64,000 nucleotides of DNA from Prauserella aidingensis (GCF_024171865.1 NZ_JAMTCN010000013.1:1-64000); one strand, 5' to 3'. Positions 26,217-34,166 are shown, numbered from the stretch's first letter. Numbers and translations: made by a program. Notes: generated by a model not told the origin, from the sequence alone.

Positions 26217-26241
26217 GTTACTTCGCGGCGGCTGCGGGAAA
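26217..26241 (+). promoter_or_regulatory. Possible SigB/SigF-like promoter of the HHE gene
   Basis: GTTA (26217-26220), 15 bases, GGGAAA (26236-26241); one change from consensus in each box. The ATG of the hemerythrin gene is 46 bases on. Confidence 0.35.
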
Positions 26242-26286
26242 CCGGAGAAGGAAGGACCACGAGCCGCCGGAGGTGAATCGGCGACC

Positions 26287-26844
26287 ATGACGTGGGCACA
26301 GGCCGATGTGGTGGACGTCCTGCTCGATCAGCATCGGCAGGTCAAGACACTGCTGGCCGAGGTGCGCGAAGCCTCGGGCGACGCGAGACGCCGCGCGTTC
26401 GACGACCTGGTGCGGCTGCTCGCGGTGCACGAGGTGGCAGAGGAGGAGGTCGTGCACCCGGTGGCGCGCGATGCGATCGACAACGGTACGGCGATCGTCG
26501 ACGACCGGCTCGCGGAGGAGGACGAGGCCAAGCACGCCCTCGCCGAGCTCCACGAGATGGGCGTCGACCATGCCGAGTTCGACGAACGCTTCGCGAGACT
26601 GGCCCATTCGGTCACCAGGCACGCCGAACAGGAGGAGAGCCGCGAGTTCCGGGTTCTCCGGCAACGTCTGGGCGCCGCACAGCTGGAAGGCATGCGCGGC
26701 GCTGTGAAAGCGGCCGAGGACGTCGCACCGACCAGGCCTCATCCGGGAATCGGCGAATCGGCACCGGCGAACATGCTCGCCGGACCGCCGTTGGCCGTGT
26801 TCGACCGGATCAGGGACGCCGTTCGCGACTGGAGGAACCGCTGA
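26287..26844 (+). CDS. Hemerythrin HHE-domain protein
   Basis: A 185-residue four-helix protein. The pattern DVLLDQHRQVKTLL, LLAVHEVAEEEVVHP, KHALAELHEMG and SVTRHAEQEESREF supplies the His/Glu ligands of a di-iron HHE domain (residues about 8-140). The C-terminal tail is proline-rich with a helix (DRIRDAVRDWRNR). Mycobacterial relatives are linked to oxidative or nitrosative stress. GGAGG lies 12 bases before the ATG, a long spacing. It probably forms a unit with the 76-residue gene downstream. Confidence 0.9.
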   Translation: MTWAQADVVDVLLDQHRQVKTLLAEVREASGDARRRAFDDLVRLLAVHEVAEEEVVHPVARDAIDNGTAIVDDRLAEEDEAKHALAELHEMGVDHAEFDERFARLAHSVTRHAEQEESREFRVLRQRLGAAQLEGMRGAVKAAEDVAPTRPHPGIGESAPANMLAGPPLAVFDRIRDAVRDWRNR

Positions 26845-26890
26845 GCCGAGCGGGTGGCCGCGAACGGCCCGACCAGGAAAGGAGTGGGAG

Positions 26891-27121
26891 ATGACGACGC
26901 CCGAAGGCGGTCATGTGACCGGCACGAAGGACAAGAATTACAACATCATCTGGTACGTCGAGTCGTGCCTGAGCAACGCGTTGCGGCTGGAGACCTACAT
27001 CGGTGACGCCGAGCGTGACGGCGACGACGAGCTGGCCGAGTTGTTCCGCAAGGCGCAGGCCGACAGCCGCAAGGGTGCCGAGCAGGGCAAGGAACTGCTC
27101 AGGAAGCGTCTCGCGGACTGA
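26891..27121 (+). CDS. Small conserved helical protein, unknown function
   Basis: A 76-residue acidic/basic protein, largely helical: DKNYNIIWYVESCLSNALRLETYIGDAERDGDDELAELF (in parts), then RKAQADSRKGAEQGKELLRKRL. It has an excellent RBS (AAAGGAGTGGGAG). The pattern recalls small actinobacterial stress-associated proteins with a ferritin-like or four-helix half. I do not recognise the family for certain. It lies 46 bases after the hemerythrin gene. Confidence 0.8.
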   Translation: MTTPEGGHVTGTKDKNYNIIWYVESCLSNALRLETYIGDAERDGDDELAELFRKAQADSRKGAEQGKELLRKRLAD

Positions 27122-27153
27122 CGGGGTGACACGCAGGTTCCTCGGCAGGCCAC

Positions 27154-27192
27154 GACGAGCGGCCCGGCAGGGTGGGTGCCGGGCCGCTCGTC
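27154..27192. terminator. Terminator between convergent genes
   Basis: Perfect 16-bp arms GACGAGCGGCCCGGCA / TGCCGGGCCGCTCGTC with a 7-base loop. Confidence 0.8.
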
Positions 27193-27284
27193 TGCGTCGT
27201 GGGCCCGATGTGCTGGTGTGCTGAGGCTGACGCTCGGCGGGGCTCAGGGTCGTCCGGAGCGGGGTCCTCCGGCGCGGCGGCCAG

Positions 27285-28257
27285 TCAGCGCACCACCTCG
27301 GCCAGCAGGGATTCCCACCGTCGCAGGAACGCGTCGAGTCCGAAGTGGCGCAGCGCGTGCTCGCGCGCGTACTTTCCGCACAGCGCGGCGAGATCCGGTT
27401 CGGCGAGCAGCTCACGAAAGCCCCGTCGCAGCGCCTCGACGTCGGCCGACACGACACCCGCATCGGGCGGGACCGACGTCGGCGCCGCGGTACTCGCGAA
27501 GACGACGACGGGCATCCCGAGGTGCATCGCCTCGAGCAGTGAGAGACCCAGCGACGTCCAGCGGGCCGTGTGCAGGTAGACGCGGCGGCGGCACGTCGCC
27601 GAGGCCGCGCAGCGGTCCGGTGTCGCCGAGTTCGCCGGTGCCGATGCCGAACACGTCGACGGGCCCCACCTCGGACAGGTCGGCGAGCAGGTCGGAGCCC
27701 CCGACGCGGCGGCGCCGCACGGGCTCGTTGAGCATCGACACACCCGCGGCCAGCCCGCCGGTGTAGCGGTGGCCGGGGTCGGGGATGCCGTGTCCGACGA
27801 CCTGGGTCGGGGCGATCCCGTTGTCCGACATGGCGCGGTTGTAGTGCGTGACGTGGACGATCGGGATGTCGTCGCGGTCGGCCAGTGGATGCCTGCTCTC
27901 CGCGGGGTTCGGCCGGGGCGCGTTGTGCTCGACGTACACGGCGGGCACGTCGCGGCCCGGACGCAGCCCGGTGAGCCGCTCCGCCTGTGCGACCTCCTCG
28001 GGCCGCTGCAACACCACCACGTCGGGTTCCGCGTGCCCCACCTCGGCCGTGGGAACCTCCTCGGCCGCGGGCCACTCCCGTCCCGCCGTCCCGCGACCCC
28101 ACGGCCCGCGCTCCTCGTCGACGGGCAGCAGGTAGTGGTGCCGGCCGCGGACGAACGCGTCGGTCCACGATCCGTGGACGTGCCAGAGCAGGACGCGCAG
28201 CCGCGGTGCCGCAGAGGTCACGGTGGTGGCCGCGCCTGCGGGGTCCGGCGTCGTCAT
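27285..28257 (-). pseudogene. GT-B glycosyltransferase, frameshifted
   Basis: From the ATG at 28255-28257 the frame reads LRVLLWHVHGSWTDAFVRG, VVVLQRPEEV, VYVEHNAPRP and VHVTHYNRAMSDNG, a family of actinobacterial glycosyltransferases. At the GCC/CCG repeat (27581-27593) one extra base shifts the frame. The rest, RVYLHTARWTSLGLSLLEAMHLGMPVVVFAS, is the nucleotide-sugar donor site in the next frame and ends at 27285. A single-base change would restore a 324-codon gene. It is translationally coupled (ATGA) to the upstream hydrolase-like gene. Confidence 0.78.
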
Positions 28258-28838
28258 GGGCTGCGCACCTCCGGCAGGTCGGCCAGCGCGCGCTGCACCG
28301 TCTCGACCACGCGCGGGTGGCCGAGGGGCAGGGGAGGCGGCACCCGGTCCTGGTCGTCGTCGGTGCTGTGGGCGATCACCTCGACGGTGACACCCGCCCG
28401 CTCGGCCTCGTCGATCTCGGAGCCGTGGCGGCGCAGCCACGCGTCGTCGGCCTCGCTCGCGTGATCGGAGTCGGTCGGGCGATCGGAGTCGGAGACCTGG
28501 TCCGCCGCGGGGTCGACGAGCAGGACCGAGCGCACCGCGGACGTGTGCCGCCGTGCCAGGTCGATCGCGAACTCGCCGTAGGGCCCGGACGTGACGACGT
28601 CCGTGCGCGGACGGGCGGGGTCGGCCGCCGACAGCAGCCCGTCGCACTCGCCGTTGTCGCTCGCCGGAAGCCTGACCCAGACGATCTCGTGCCGGTCGGT
28701 CAGCGGTCGCCAGGTGGCGGGCAGTTCGTCGTGTTTGCCCGCCCCGGCGGGGTCGAGGACGAGTACCCGCCGGTCACCTCCGTGTCCGTGCACGGTGACG
28801 GCGGGACCTTCCGCGCGCAGGGGTTCGGTGTCCGACAT
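28254..28838 (-). CDS. Alpha/beta-hydrolase-like protein of unknown function
   Basis: A 194-residue protein. RRVLVLDPAGAGKHDELPATWRPL and AVRSVLLVDPAAD look like the strand-turn regions of an alpha/beta fold. The usual GxSxG nucleophile is not visible (SGPYGEFAIDLARR occupies the site), so it may be non-catalytic. The last residues overlap the start of the glycosyltransferase. There is no Shine-Dalgarno before its ATG. Its coupling suggests a role in the same glycan step. Confidence 0.6.
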   Translation of the reverse strand: MSDTEPLRAEGPAVTVHGHGGDRRVLVLDPAGAGKHDELPATWRPLTDRHEIVWVRLPASDNGECDGLLSAADPARPRTDVVTSGPYGEFAIDLARRHTSAVRSVLLVDPAADQVSDSDRPTDSDHASEADDAWLRRHGSEIDEAERAGVTVEVIAHSTDDDQDRVPPPLPLGHPRVVETVQRALADLPEVRSP

Positions 28839-28908
28839 GCCGCACGGATGCCCGGGCCGGGAAGCCGGAAAACGCCGTGACGGCGCGGCCCTGTGACCCG
28901 TGCAACGC

Positions 28909-28933
28909 GTTTATCCCGACGGCGGTCGGGCAA
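28909..28933 (+). promoter_or_regulatory. SigB/SigF-like promoter of the DUF5709-baeRF operon
   Basis: GTTT (28909-28912), exactly 15 bases, GGGCAA (28928-28933), one mismatch from GTTT-N15-GGGTAA. The first gene starts 44 bases later with a strong RBS. Confidence 0.5.
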
Positions 28934-28976
28934 CGCTCTGGGGTGCCCTCTCGCAGCGGCCGGAAAGGAGCGCCTG

Positions 28977-29357
28977 ATGCAGCAGGAGGAGTTCGATGCG
29001 GTGACACCGCCGCAGGACACGGGCGCGCCGGACAGCGTCGAGGAGGATCCCGCCGCACTGGGCAGCGCCGAGGATCTCGACGAGGACCGGTTGCAACAGG
29101 ACCCACTGGAAGGCGGGGTCGATCCGCCCGAACAGTGGTCGGGCGTCGACCGCTGGGGGACCACACCGGCTGAGGAACGTGAGGGTGAGCCGCTGGAGGA
29201 GCGACTCGCCGAGGAGCAGCCCGACACACCCGTGCCGCCCTCGCCCGAGCGGGAACCGGATCTGCCGCGGGGCCTCGACGACGAACGGAGCGAAGAGGCC
29301 GACAAGGCCGGCGGGTCGGTGGCGGATGCGATCCGCACACCGCGCCCACCCGAGTGA
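28977..29357 (+). CDS. DUF5709 domain protein
   Basis: A 126-residue, very acidic, proline-containing protein. The core DEDRLQQDPLEGGVDPPEQW followed by DRWGTTPAEEREGEPLEERLAEEQPD matches the actinobacterial DUF5709 family, which has no known function and is probably disordered in part. The RBS GGAAAGGAG is ideal. It is followed after 15 bases by the baeRF gene, so the two are one operon behind a stress-type promoter. Confidence 0.85.
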   Translation: MQQEEFDAVTPPQDTGAPDSVEEDPAALGSAEDLDEDRLQQDPLEGGVDPPEQWSGVDRWGTTPAEEREGEPLEERLAEEQPDTPVPPSPEREPDLPRGLDDERSEEADKAGGSVADAIRTPRPPE

Positions 29358-29372
29358 CCGCCAGGAGGGACC

Positions 29373-30455
29373 ATGCGCAGGGACGAACTGCAGGACGTAC
29401 TGGCCGCGGAGGGCCCGTTCGCGTGCGCGTACTTCGACGCGTCGCACGACACCGAGGACGCGGCCGACCGCATCCGGTTGCAGTGGCGTTCGGTACGGGA
29501 ACAGCTGACCGAACAGGGTGCGGATCAATCCACAGTGGACGCGATGGACCGGGCGGTCGAGGACGCGGCTCCGCCGGTCGGCAGCGCGGGCCGGGCGCTG
29601 ATCGCCGCGGGCGGGGACGTGCTGGTCGACGAGTGGTTGCCGTCGCCGCCGCAGACCGTCGCCGCATGGTCCGACGTGCCGCAGCTGCTGCCGCTGCTGG
29701 CGTCGATGGACAGGCCGGTGCCGTACGTGGCGGTGGTCGCCGACCGTACCGAGGCGCGGCTCAAGGCCGTGGACCACAGCGGCGAACCGGTGGCGACGGA
29801 GGACGTCAGCGGTGAGGATTACCACGTCCACAAGCCGCGCGGCGGCGGCTGGTCGCACCGCCGGATCCAGCAGTACGCCGAGGAGTCGGTGAAGCGCAAC
29901 GCCCGTGACATCGCCGACGAGGCCGACCTGCTCGCGCAGAAGGTGAGCGCGCGCCTGCTGGCGATCGGCGGCGAGGCGCAGACCCGGTCGGCGCTGCGCG
30001 AGGAGCTCTCCCCGCGGTGCCAGGAGATCGCGGTCGAGCTGAACGCGGGCCCCGCCGAGGGTGAACCGGACATGGACGAGTACGACACGTGGATCGCCGA
30101 GGTCGTCGAGCGGCAGCAGGCCGAGGACCGCGACGCGGTCGTGCAGCGGTACCGCGCCGCCGCAGGCAGGGACGGCGAGGCCTCGTCCGGACTGCGCGAG
30201 GTGACGTCCGCGCTGCGGGACGGCCGGGTCTCCACGCTGCTCGTGGACCGCGGGGCGCTCGGTGACTCCGCCGTGCTGTGGGGTGCGGACGTGCTCCGCG
30301 TCGCCACGGGCGACGACGGGTTGTCCGAGCAGAACGTCACCGAGCACCGCGCCGACGAAGCGTTGCCGGCGGCGGCGATCGCCGCCGGAGCGGACGTGCT
30401 GGTGGTCGACGGTGCCGAACTCCCGGACGGGGTCGGTGCGCTGTTGCGTTACTGA
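29373..30455 (+). CDS. Rv2629-like baeRF (Vms1/eRF1-fold) protein
   Basis: A 360-residue protein collinear with M. tuberculosis Rv2629: AAEGPFACAYFDASHDTEDA, GSAGRALIAAGGDVLVDEWL, YHVHKPRGGGWSHRRIQQYAEESVKRN and the end RADEALPAAAIAAGADVL-DGVGALLRY. These are the landmarks of the bacterial archaeo-eukaryotic release factor (baeRF family 2 / Vms1-type) group, thought to act on peptidyl-tRNA in stalled or hibernating ribosomes. A GGW-type loop (PRGGGW) is kept, where the eRF1 GGQ loop would be. Role in ribosome rescue under stress is inference. Confidence 0.85.
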   Translation: MRRDELQDVLAAEGPFACAYFDASHDTEDAADRIRLQWRSVREQLTEQGADQSTVDAMDRAVEDAAPPVGSAGRALIAAGGDVLVDEWLPSPPQTVAAWSDVPQLLPLLASMDRPVPYVAVVADRTEARLKAVDHSGEPVATEDVSGEDYHVHKPRGGGWSHRRIQQYAEESVKRNARDIADEADLLAQKVSARLLAIGGEAQTRSALREELSPRCQEIAVELNAGPAEGEPDMDEYDTWIAEVVERQQAEDRDAVVQRYRAAAGRDGEASSGLREVTSALRDGRVSTLLVDRGALGDSAVLWGADVLRVATGDDGLSEQNVTEHRADEALPAAAIAAGADVLVVDGAELPDGVGALLRY

Positions 30456-30547
30456 GGCGTCGGCCGAGGAGGCGCGGCGGGAAGCGCCGAGACGCGCACC
30501 GCCCGGCGGCCCGCCGATCGAGCCGCCGGAGATGTGGAGGGATCCGA

Positions 30548-30730
30548 ATGAAACGCGAGAGTGATCAGCACGCGCCGTGGGTCGACGACGAGCTGGAACA
30601 CGAGCTCGACGGCGCGTTGCGCGGCGACCGGCCGTCGCGGACCGACGAGGCGCGCGACCCGGAGCCGCCCGCCGACGACGATCCCGATGTCGCGGGATGG
30701 TCGCCGCGCAAGGAGGACGAGACCGGGTGA
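30548..30730 (+). CDS. Small acidic protein, unknown function
   Basis: A 60-residue ORF starting MKRESDQHAPWVDDELEHELDG with a strong RBS (TGGAGGG). It is rich in Asp/Glu/Pro/Arg and ends GWSPRKEDETG. It has no membrane helix and is likely disordered. It lies 92 bases behind the baeRF gene and before the terminator, so it is probably the last gene of that operon. Confidence 0.6.
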   Translation: MKRESDQHAPWVDDELEHELDGALRGDRPSRTDEARDPEPPADDDPDVAGWSPRKEDETG

Positions 30731-30753
30731 CGCTCGGCCGCAGGAGGTGACCG

Positions 30754-30786
30754 GTGCCGGGTGCCCGCGCGGCGGGCACCCGGCAC
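30754..30786. terminator. Strong bidirectional terminator
   Basis: Perfect 15-bp arms GTGCCGGGTGCCCGC / GCGGGCACCCGGCAC with a 3-base loop, between convergent genes. Confidence 0.85.
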
Positions 30787-30791
30787 ACGTG

Positions 30792-31202
30792 TCAGTCCAG
30801 CACGGCGTACGCCTCGACCTCGACGAGGACGTCGGGCTCGAACAGCTGCGCCACGTCGATGACGGACAGCGGCGGCAGCGGCGTGGGGATGCCGAGTTCG
30901 CCGGTGACCCGGTCGATCCCGGCCAGGAACGGATCCATCAGCTCGGAACGCCAGCCCGTGGTGAAGAAACGCAGCCGGACGACGTCGGAGAAGTAGGCGC
31001 CCGCTCCCGCGAGGCCGCGCGCGGTGTTGCGGAGCGCTTGCGCGACCTGGCCGGCGAGGTCGCCGGTCGCGACCGGAGTGCCCGCCGCGTCCCGGGCGAT
31101 CTGCCCGGCGACGTGGACGTGCGTGGTGCCCGTCGCGACGGAGACGTGGTGGTACGGCACCGGCTGGAACATGCCCTCGGGGCTGAAGGTCTGCACGGTC
31201 AT
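30792..31202 (-). CDS. RidA family protein (YjgF/UK114)
   Basis: A 136-residue RidA-type protein. It has the substrate-binding Arg in the final strand region (VRLRFFTTGW then LVEVEAYAVLD), VAGQIARDAAGTPVATGDLAGQVAQALRNTARGLAGAG for the helix that packs the trimer, and PPLSVIDVAQLFEPDVLVEVEA as the closing signature. RidA proteins hydrolyse reactive enamines/imines; members of this sub-branch often serve in aromatic or amine catabolism. ATG 31200-31202 has AAAGGTG upstream. It is divergent from an HxlR regulator that probably controls it. Confidence 0.9.
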   Translation of the reverse strand: MTVQTFSPEGMFQPVPYHHVSVATGTTHVHVAGQIARDAAGTPVATGDLAGQVAQALRNTARGLAGAGAYFSDVVRLRFFTTGWRSELMDPFLAGIDRVTGELGIPTPLPPLSVIDVAQLFEPDVLVEVEAYAVLD

Positions 31203-31271
31203 GGGACACCTTTCGCGGTGAGCGGGCGTCGCCCGCGGACGGTTTCGCCGCTGCTCGAATGTTGCCGAGCA

Positions 31272-31288
31272 GGTATCCAATGGCTACC
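31272..31288. promoter_or_regulatory. Candidate HxlR operator
   Basis: GGTATCCAATGGCTACC, an odd-centred palindrome GGTA-n-CCA-n-TGG-n-TACC that is perfect in its paired letters except at two symmetric positions. It lies between the divergent RidA and HxlR genes, 37 bases before the HxlR ATG. Confidence 0.45.
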
Positions 31289-31324
31289 TTGTATCCGAAG
31301 GGAACTTCAACGAGACCAGGTGTC

Positions 31325-31690
31325 ATGGACGAAACCACCGAGCCCGGCAGGCTCGGCCCCGAGCACCGCGAGTTGTTGGGGCAGGTGCTGGACAAGTGGT
31401 CGCTCGAGGTGCTGGACCGGCTCTGTGAACGCCCGCGCCGGTTCAACGAGCTGCGGCGGGCGATTCCGGAGGTGACGCAGAAGTCGCTGACGGCGACTCT
31501 GCGGCGGCTGGAGCGCAACGGCATGATCGACCGGGACATCGTGAGCAGCAGGCCGGTCGGCGTCGAGTACCGGATCGCGCCGCTCGGCAAGACGCTGCAG
31601 GACCTCATCGACGCGCTGCTGCAGTGGAGTGCCGCGCAGCTGCCGGAGGTACAGCGGGCTCGCGATCGGTTCGACGCCGCGGAGGGCTGA
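31325..31690 (+). CDS. HxlR family transcriptional regulator
   Basis: A 121-residue winged-helix protein: LLGQVLDKWSLEVLDRLCERPRRFNELRRAIPEVTQKSLTATLRRLERNGMI (in parts) is the HxlR domain, with the recognition helix QKSLTATLRRL. It lacks the N-terminal cysteine often used by redox-sensing HxlR proteins, so a ligand sensor is more likely. It is divergent from RidA, and a palindrome lies between them. Confidence 0.93.
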   Translation: MDETTEPGRLGPEHRELLGQVLDKWSLEVLDRLCERPRRFNELRRAIPEVTQKSLTATLRRLERNGMIDRDIVSSRPVGVEYRIAPLGKTLQDLIDALLQWSAAQLPEVQRARDRFDAAEG

Positions 31691-31726
31691 CCGGGCCGTC
31701 CGGCGGGCGGTTCGGTTCGCGAGACC

Positions 31727-32293
31727 TCAGCGCAGGACGGTGGCCGCGAGATCGCGCAGGATCTCGTCGGTCTCCCGGTCCCGGTCCGCCGCGTCCGAGG
31801 TCAGCAGCCACAGTGCCGCGCCGTCGATGCCGAGCAGCAGCTGCCGGGCCTGCCTGGCCGGGTCGCCGTCCCTGAGTGATCCCTCCTCGGCCAGGACGTC
31901 GAGCCACCCGCGTACCCGCTCGTGGGCGCGGCGTACCGCCGACGTCCACCGGGACCGGCGTTCGGGTGTCGCGTCCGGGCCCGCCACCGCAGCGACGGTG
32001 GCGGCCCACCGCTCGAGCCCGTCGGCCGGGGTCACGAACTGCCGGAGGCATTCGACGAGCCGGTCGGAGGCCGGAACGCCGTGGTCACGGATCCGCAGAT
32101 CGCCGAGCCGATCGTCGAAGGCCGCCTCGGTCACGGCGTCGTACAGCTCGCGTTGGGTGGGGAAGTAGTGGCGCAGTGTGCTGGCCCCGACGCCGGCACG
32201 TGCGGCGACGGCGCGCACGCTCAGTGCGGCCATACCTCGCTCGGTGGCGATGTCCCGCGCGGCGGCCACGATGGCGTCCCTGCGCCTGCCCAT
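31727..32293 (-). CDS. TetR family transcriptional regulator
   Basis: A 188-residue repressor. The N-terminal HTH is canonical (IVAAARDIATERGMAALSVRAVAARAGVGASTLRHYFPTQRELYDAV in parts). The C-terminal domain is all-helical and ligand-binding. It is divergent from a small membrane protein gene, with a perfect palindrome between them that also covers the likely promoter. Repression of itself and of the membrane protein is expected. Confidence 0.95.
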   Translation of the reverse strand: MGRRRDAIVAAARDIATERGMAALSVRAVAARAGVGASTLRHYFPTQRELYDAVTEAAFDDRLGDLRIRDHGVPASDRLVECLRQFVTPADGLERWAATVAAVAGPDATPERRSRWTSAVRRAHERVRGWLDVLAEEGSLRDGDPARQARQLLLGIDGAALWLLTSDAADRDRETDEILRDLAATVLR

Positions 32294-32361
32294 GTCGCTC
32301 CTCGCATGTGCCGGTCGTCGTCGTGACGAATGTCCGGTTCGTGTTACCGTGCCATCAACAC

Positions 32362-32376
32362 TAGTACAGTGTACTA
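32362..32376. promoter_or_regulatory. TetR operator
   Basis: TAGTACA-g-TGTACTA, perfect 7-bp arms around one base, in the divergent tetR / membrane protein interval. Confidence 0.65.
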
Positions 32377-32427
32377 ATGCTGCGGCGGTGGTCGCGCATT
32401 CTGCGGGGAAGGGGACCGAGGGGCGAC

Positions 32428-32901
32428 ATGATCAGCAGTGTGCAGGAATGGGCGTTGTCCCTGCCGTGGTTCCTTCACTGGGTCGGGATCCTCGTGCTCG
32501 GCGCGATTCCGTTCGTCGAGTCGTACTTCGGCTCGGTCATCGGCGTGCTGTCGGGCCTGTCGCCGTTCGTGGCGATCCCGGTGGCGATCGGCGGCAACGT
32601 CGTGTCGATGCTGGCGTTCGTGTTCGGCGCGCACGCGGTGCGGGGGCGGGTGATGCGCGACAGGGAACAGCCGCCGCTGTCGCCGCGGCGGCAGAAGGTC
32701 AAGGAACGGTTCGACAGGTACGGCGTGGCCGGCGTGAGCCTGCTCGGGCAGCTGGTGCTGCCCAGTCAGATCACGTCGGCACTCATCGTGTCGTTCGGGG
32801 CCTCCCGTGACCGGGTGATCGCGTGGCAGGTCGTCTCGATCGTCCTGTGGGGCGTGGTGTGCGGCGTGCTCGCCGTCTACGGCGTCAACGTCTTCGCCTG
32901 A
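32428..32901 (+). CDS. Small multidrug-export-like membrane protein
   Basis: A 157-residue integral membrane protein: WALSLPWFLHWVGILVLGAIPFVESYFGSVIGVLSG, then AIPVAIGGNVVSMLAFVFGAHAV, a basic loop, and two C-terminal helices. The V-E-S-Y-F/ G-N-V-x-S-M pattern is that of the PF06695-type 'small multidrug export' proteins related to DedA. The ATG at 32428 with GAGGGG upstream is preferred; an in-frame ATG at 32377 touches the operator and would give 174 residues from a leaderless message. It is probably repressed by the divergent TetR. Confidence 0.8.
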   Translation: MISSVQEWALSLPWFLHWVGILVLGAIPFVESYFGSVIGVLSGLSPFVAIPVAIGGNVVSMLAFVFGAHAVRGRVMRDREQPPLSPRRQKVKERFDRYGVAGVSLLGQLVLPSQITSALIVSFGASRDRVIAWQVVSIVLWGVVCGVLAVYGVNVFA

Positions 32902-33075
32902 CGCCCGCGTGGCCTGCTCCGCAGGGGCCGTCGTCGGCGGGCGGCCGCGTACGATCGATCGCCGGCGTCGCGCCGGGCGACGCCGGCCGGGGGCCATTCA
33001 CAGTCGAGAACACCCTTCACGGCCGAGAACACGAGTACCCGCACCAGCGGTACCCGAGCACAGCAAGGTGGGCAC

Positions 33076-34101
33076 ATGACCGTACGTACGGCCGTCATCG
33101 GTTTCGGACTCGCGGGGCGGGTTTTTCACGCCCCGTTCGTGGATCACGACGAGGCGTACTCGCTGGACTTCGTCGTCACGGGCAATGAGGAGCGGGCCCG
33201 GGAGGCGCGGGAGTCGTATCCGGGTGTGACGGTGCTGCCGGACATGGCGGCGTTGGTGGCGCGATCGTCCGATGTGGATCTGGTGGTGGTGGGGACGCCA
33301 CCGGTGACGCACGCCGAGATCGCGGGCGCGGCGTTGGATGCGGGTCTGCACGTGGTGGTGGACAAGCCGTTCGCGACGACGAGTGAGCAGGGGCGGGCGT
33401 TGATCGAGCGTGCGCGCCGGGCCGGTCGCGTGTTGACGGTGTATCAGAACCGCCGGTGGGACGGGGATTTCCTGACGTTGCGGGAACTCGTCGAGTCCGG
33501 CGAGCTGGGCGAGGTGCACAGCTTCGAGTCGCGGTTCGAGTGGTGGCGGCCCGAGGGTGGACGTGGCTGGAAGGCCAGCGCGAGTGTCGCCGAGGGCGGC
33601 GGGATCCTGTTCGATCTGGGTACGCACCTGATCGATCAGGCGGTGCAGTTGTTCGGCCCTGTCGAGGATCTGTGGGCCGACGTGACCACGCGGGGCAGCG
33701 ACAACGCCGACGACGATTCGGTGGTGGTGCTGCGGCACGCGGGTGGTACGCGGTCGCGGTTGATCATGTCGGGGTTCGCGGCGTTGCCCGCGCCGCGGTT
33801 CCACGTGCTCGGGTCGCGGGGTGCGTTCACGATCTGGGGTCTGGACCCGCAGGAGAACGCGCTGCGCGGGGGCGCCAAGCCGGGCGATGCCGGGGTGGGC
33901 GTGCGCGGGCAGGAGCAGTGGGCCACCGTCGGCACACGGGACGAGCAACGGCGGGTCGAACCGCGCCGCGGCGACTACGGCGGGTTCTACGCGCGGCTCG
34001 CCGAGGCGATCAACGGCACCGGCGAGGTTCCCGTGGACCCGAACGACGCGGTCGAGGTCCTCGAACTCGTCGAACGCGCACACCGCTTCGCGGCTCGCTG
34101 A
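33076..34101 (+). CDS. Gfo/Idh/MocA family oxidoreductase
   Basis: A 341-residue NAD(P)-dependent sugar-type dehydrogenase. The Rossmann entry is TAVIGFGLAGRVFHAPF; GTPPVTHAEIAGAALDAGLHVVVDKPFAT holds the conserved DKP (EKP-type) lysine; the C-terminal domain has GGGILFDLGTHLIDQAVQLFG with the D-x3-H catalytic pair. Members with this F-H-A-P-F start act on scyllo-inosose or other cyclic polyols in several actinobacteria. Two direct copies of CGAGAACAC upstream (33005-33013 and 33024-33032) may be regulatory. It is a single gene with its own terminator. Confidence 0.93.
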   Translation: MTVRTAVIGFGLAGRVFHAPFVDHDEAYSLDFVVTGNEERAREARESYPGVTVLPDMAALVARSSDVDLVVVGTPPVTHAEIAGAALDAGLHVVVDKPFATTSEQGRALIERARRAGRVLTVYQNRRWDGDFLTLRELVESGELGEVHSFESRFEWWRPEGGRGWKASASVAEGGGILFDLGTHLIDQAVQLFGPVEDLWADVTTRGSDNADDDSVVVLRHAGGTRSRLIMSGFAALPAPRFHVLGSRGAFTIWGLDPQENALRGGAKPGDAGVGVRGQEQWATVGTRDEQRRVEPRRGDYGGFYARLAEAINGTGEVPVDPNDAVEVLELVERAHRFAAR

Positions 34102-34127
34102 CCCAGAGGGCTCGACCACCGCGGGTG

Positions 34128-34166
34128 GGCCGCCGGAGTCGCGCCGCGGTCGCCACTCCGGCGGCC
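34128..34166 (+). terminator. Terminator after the Gfo/Idh gene
   Basis: 12-bp arms GGCCGCCGGAGT... / ACTCCGGCGGCC (34128-34139 and 34155-34166) with a 15-base loop. The space to 34368 shows no gene. Confidence 0.6.

Noticed and set aside
17490..27600. Phase variation as the reason for the frameshifts
   Set aside because: The sites are very short runs (CC, GGGG, three GCC) unlike the long homopolymers or tandem repeats used for phase variation; simple decay or sequencing error is more likely.
20349..28838. A secondary-metabolite (antibiotic) gene cluster
   Set aside because: Carbamoyltransferase, sugar and P450 genes occur, but no PKS, NRPS, terpene synthase or other scaffold enzyme is present.
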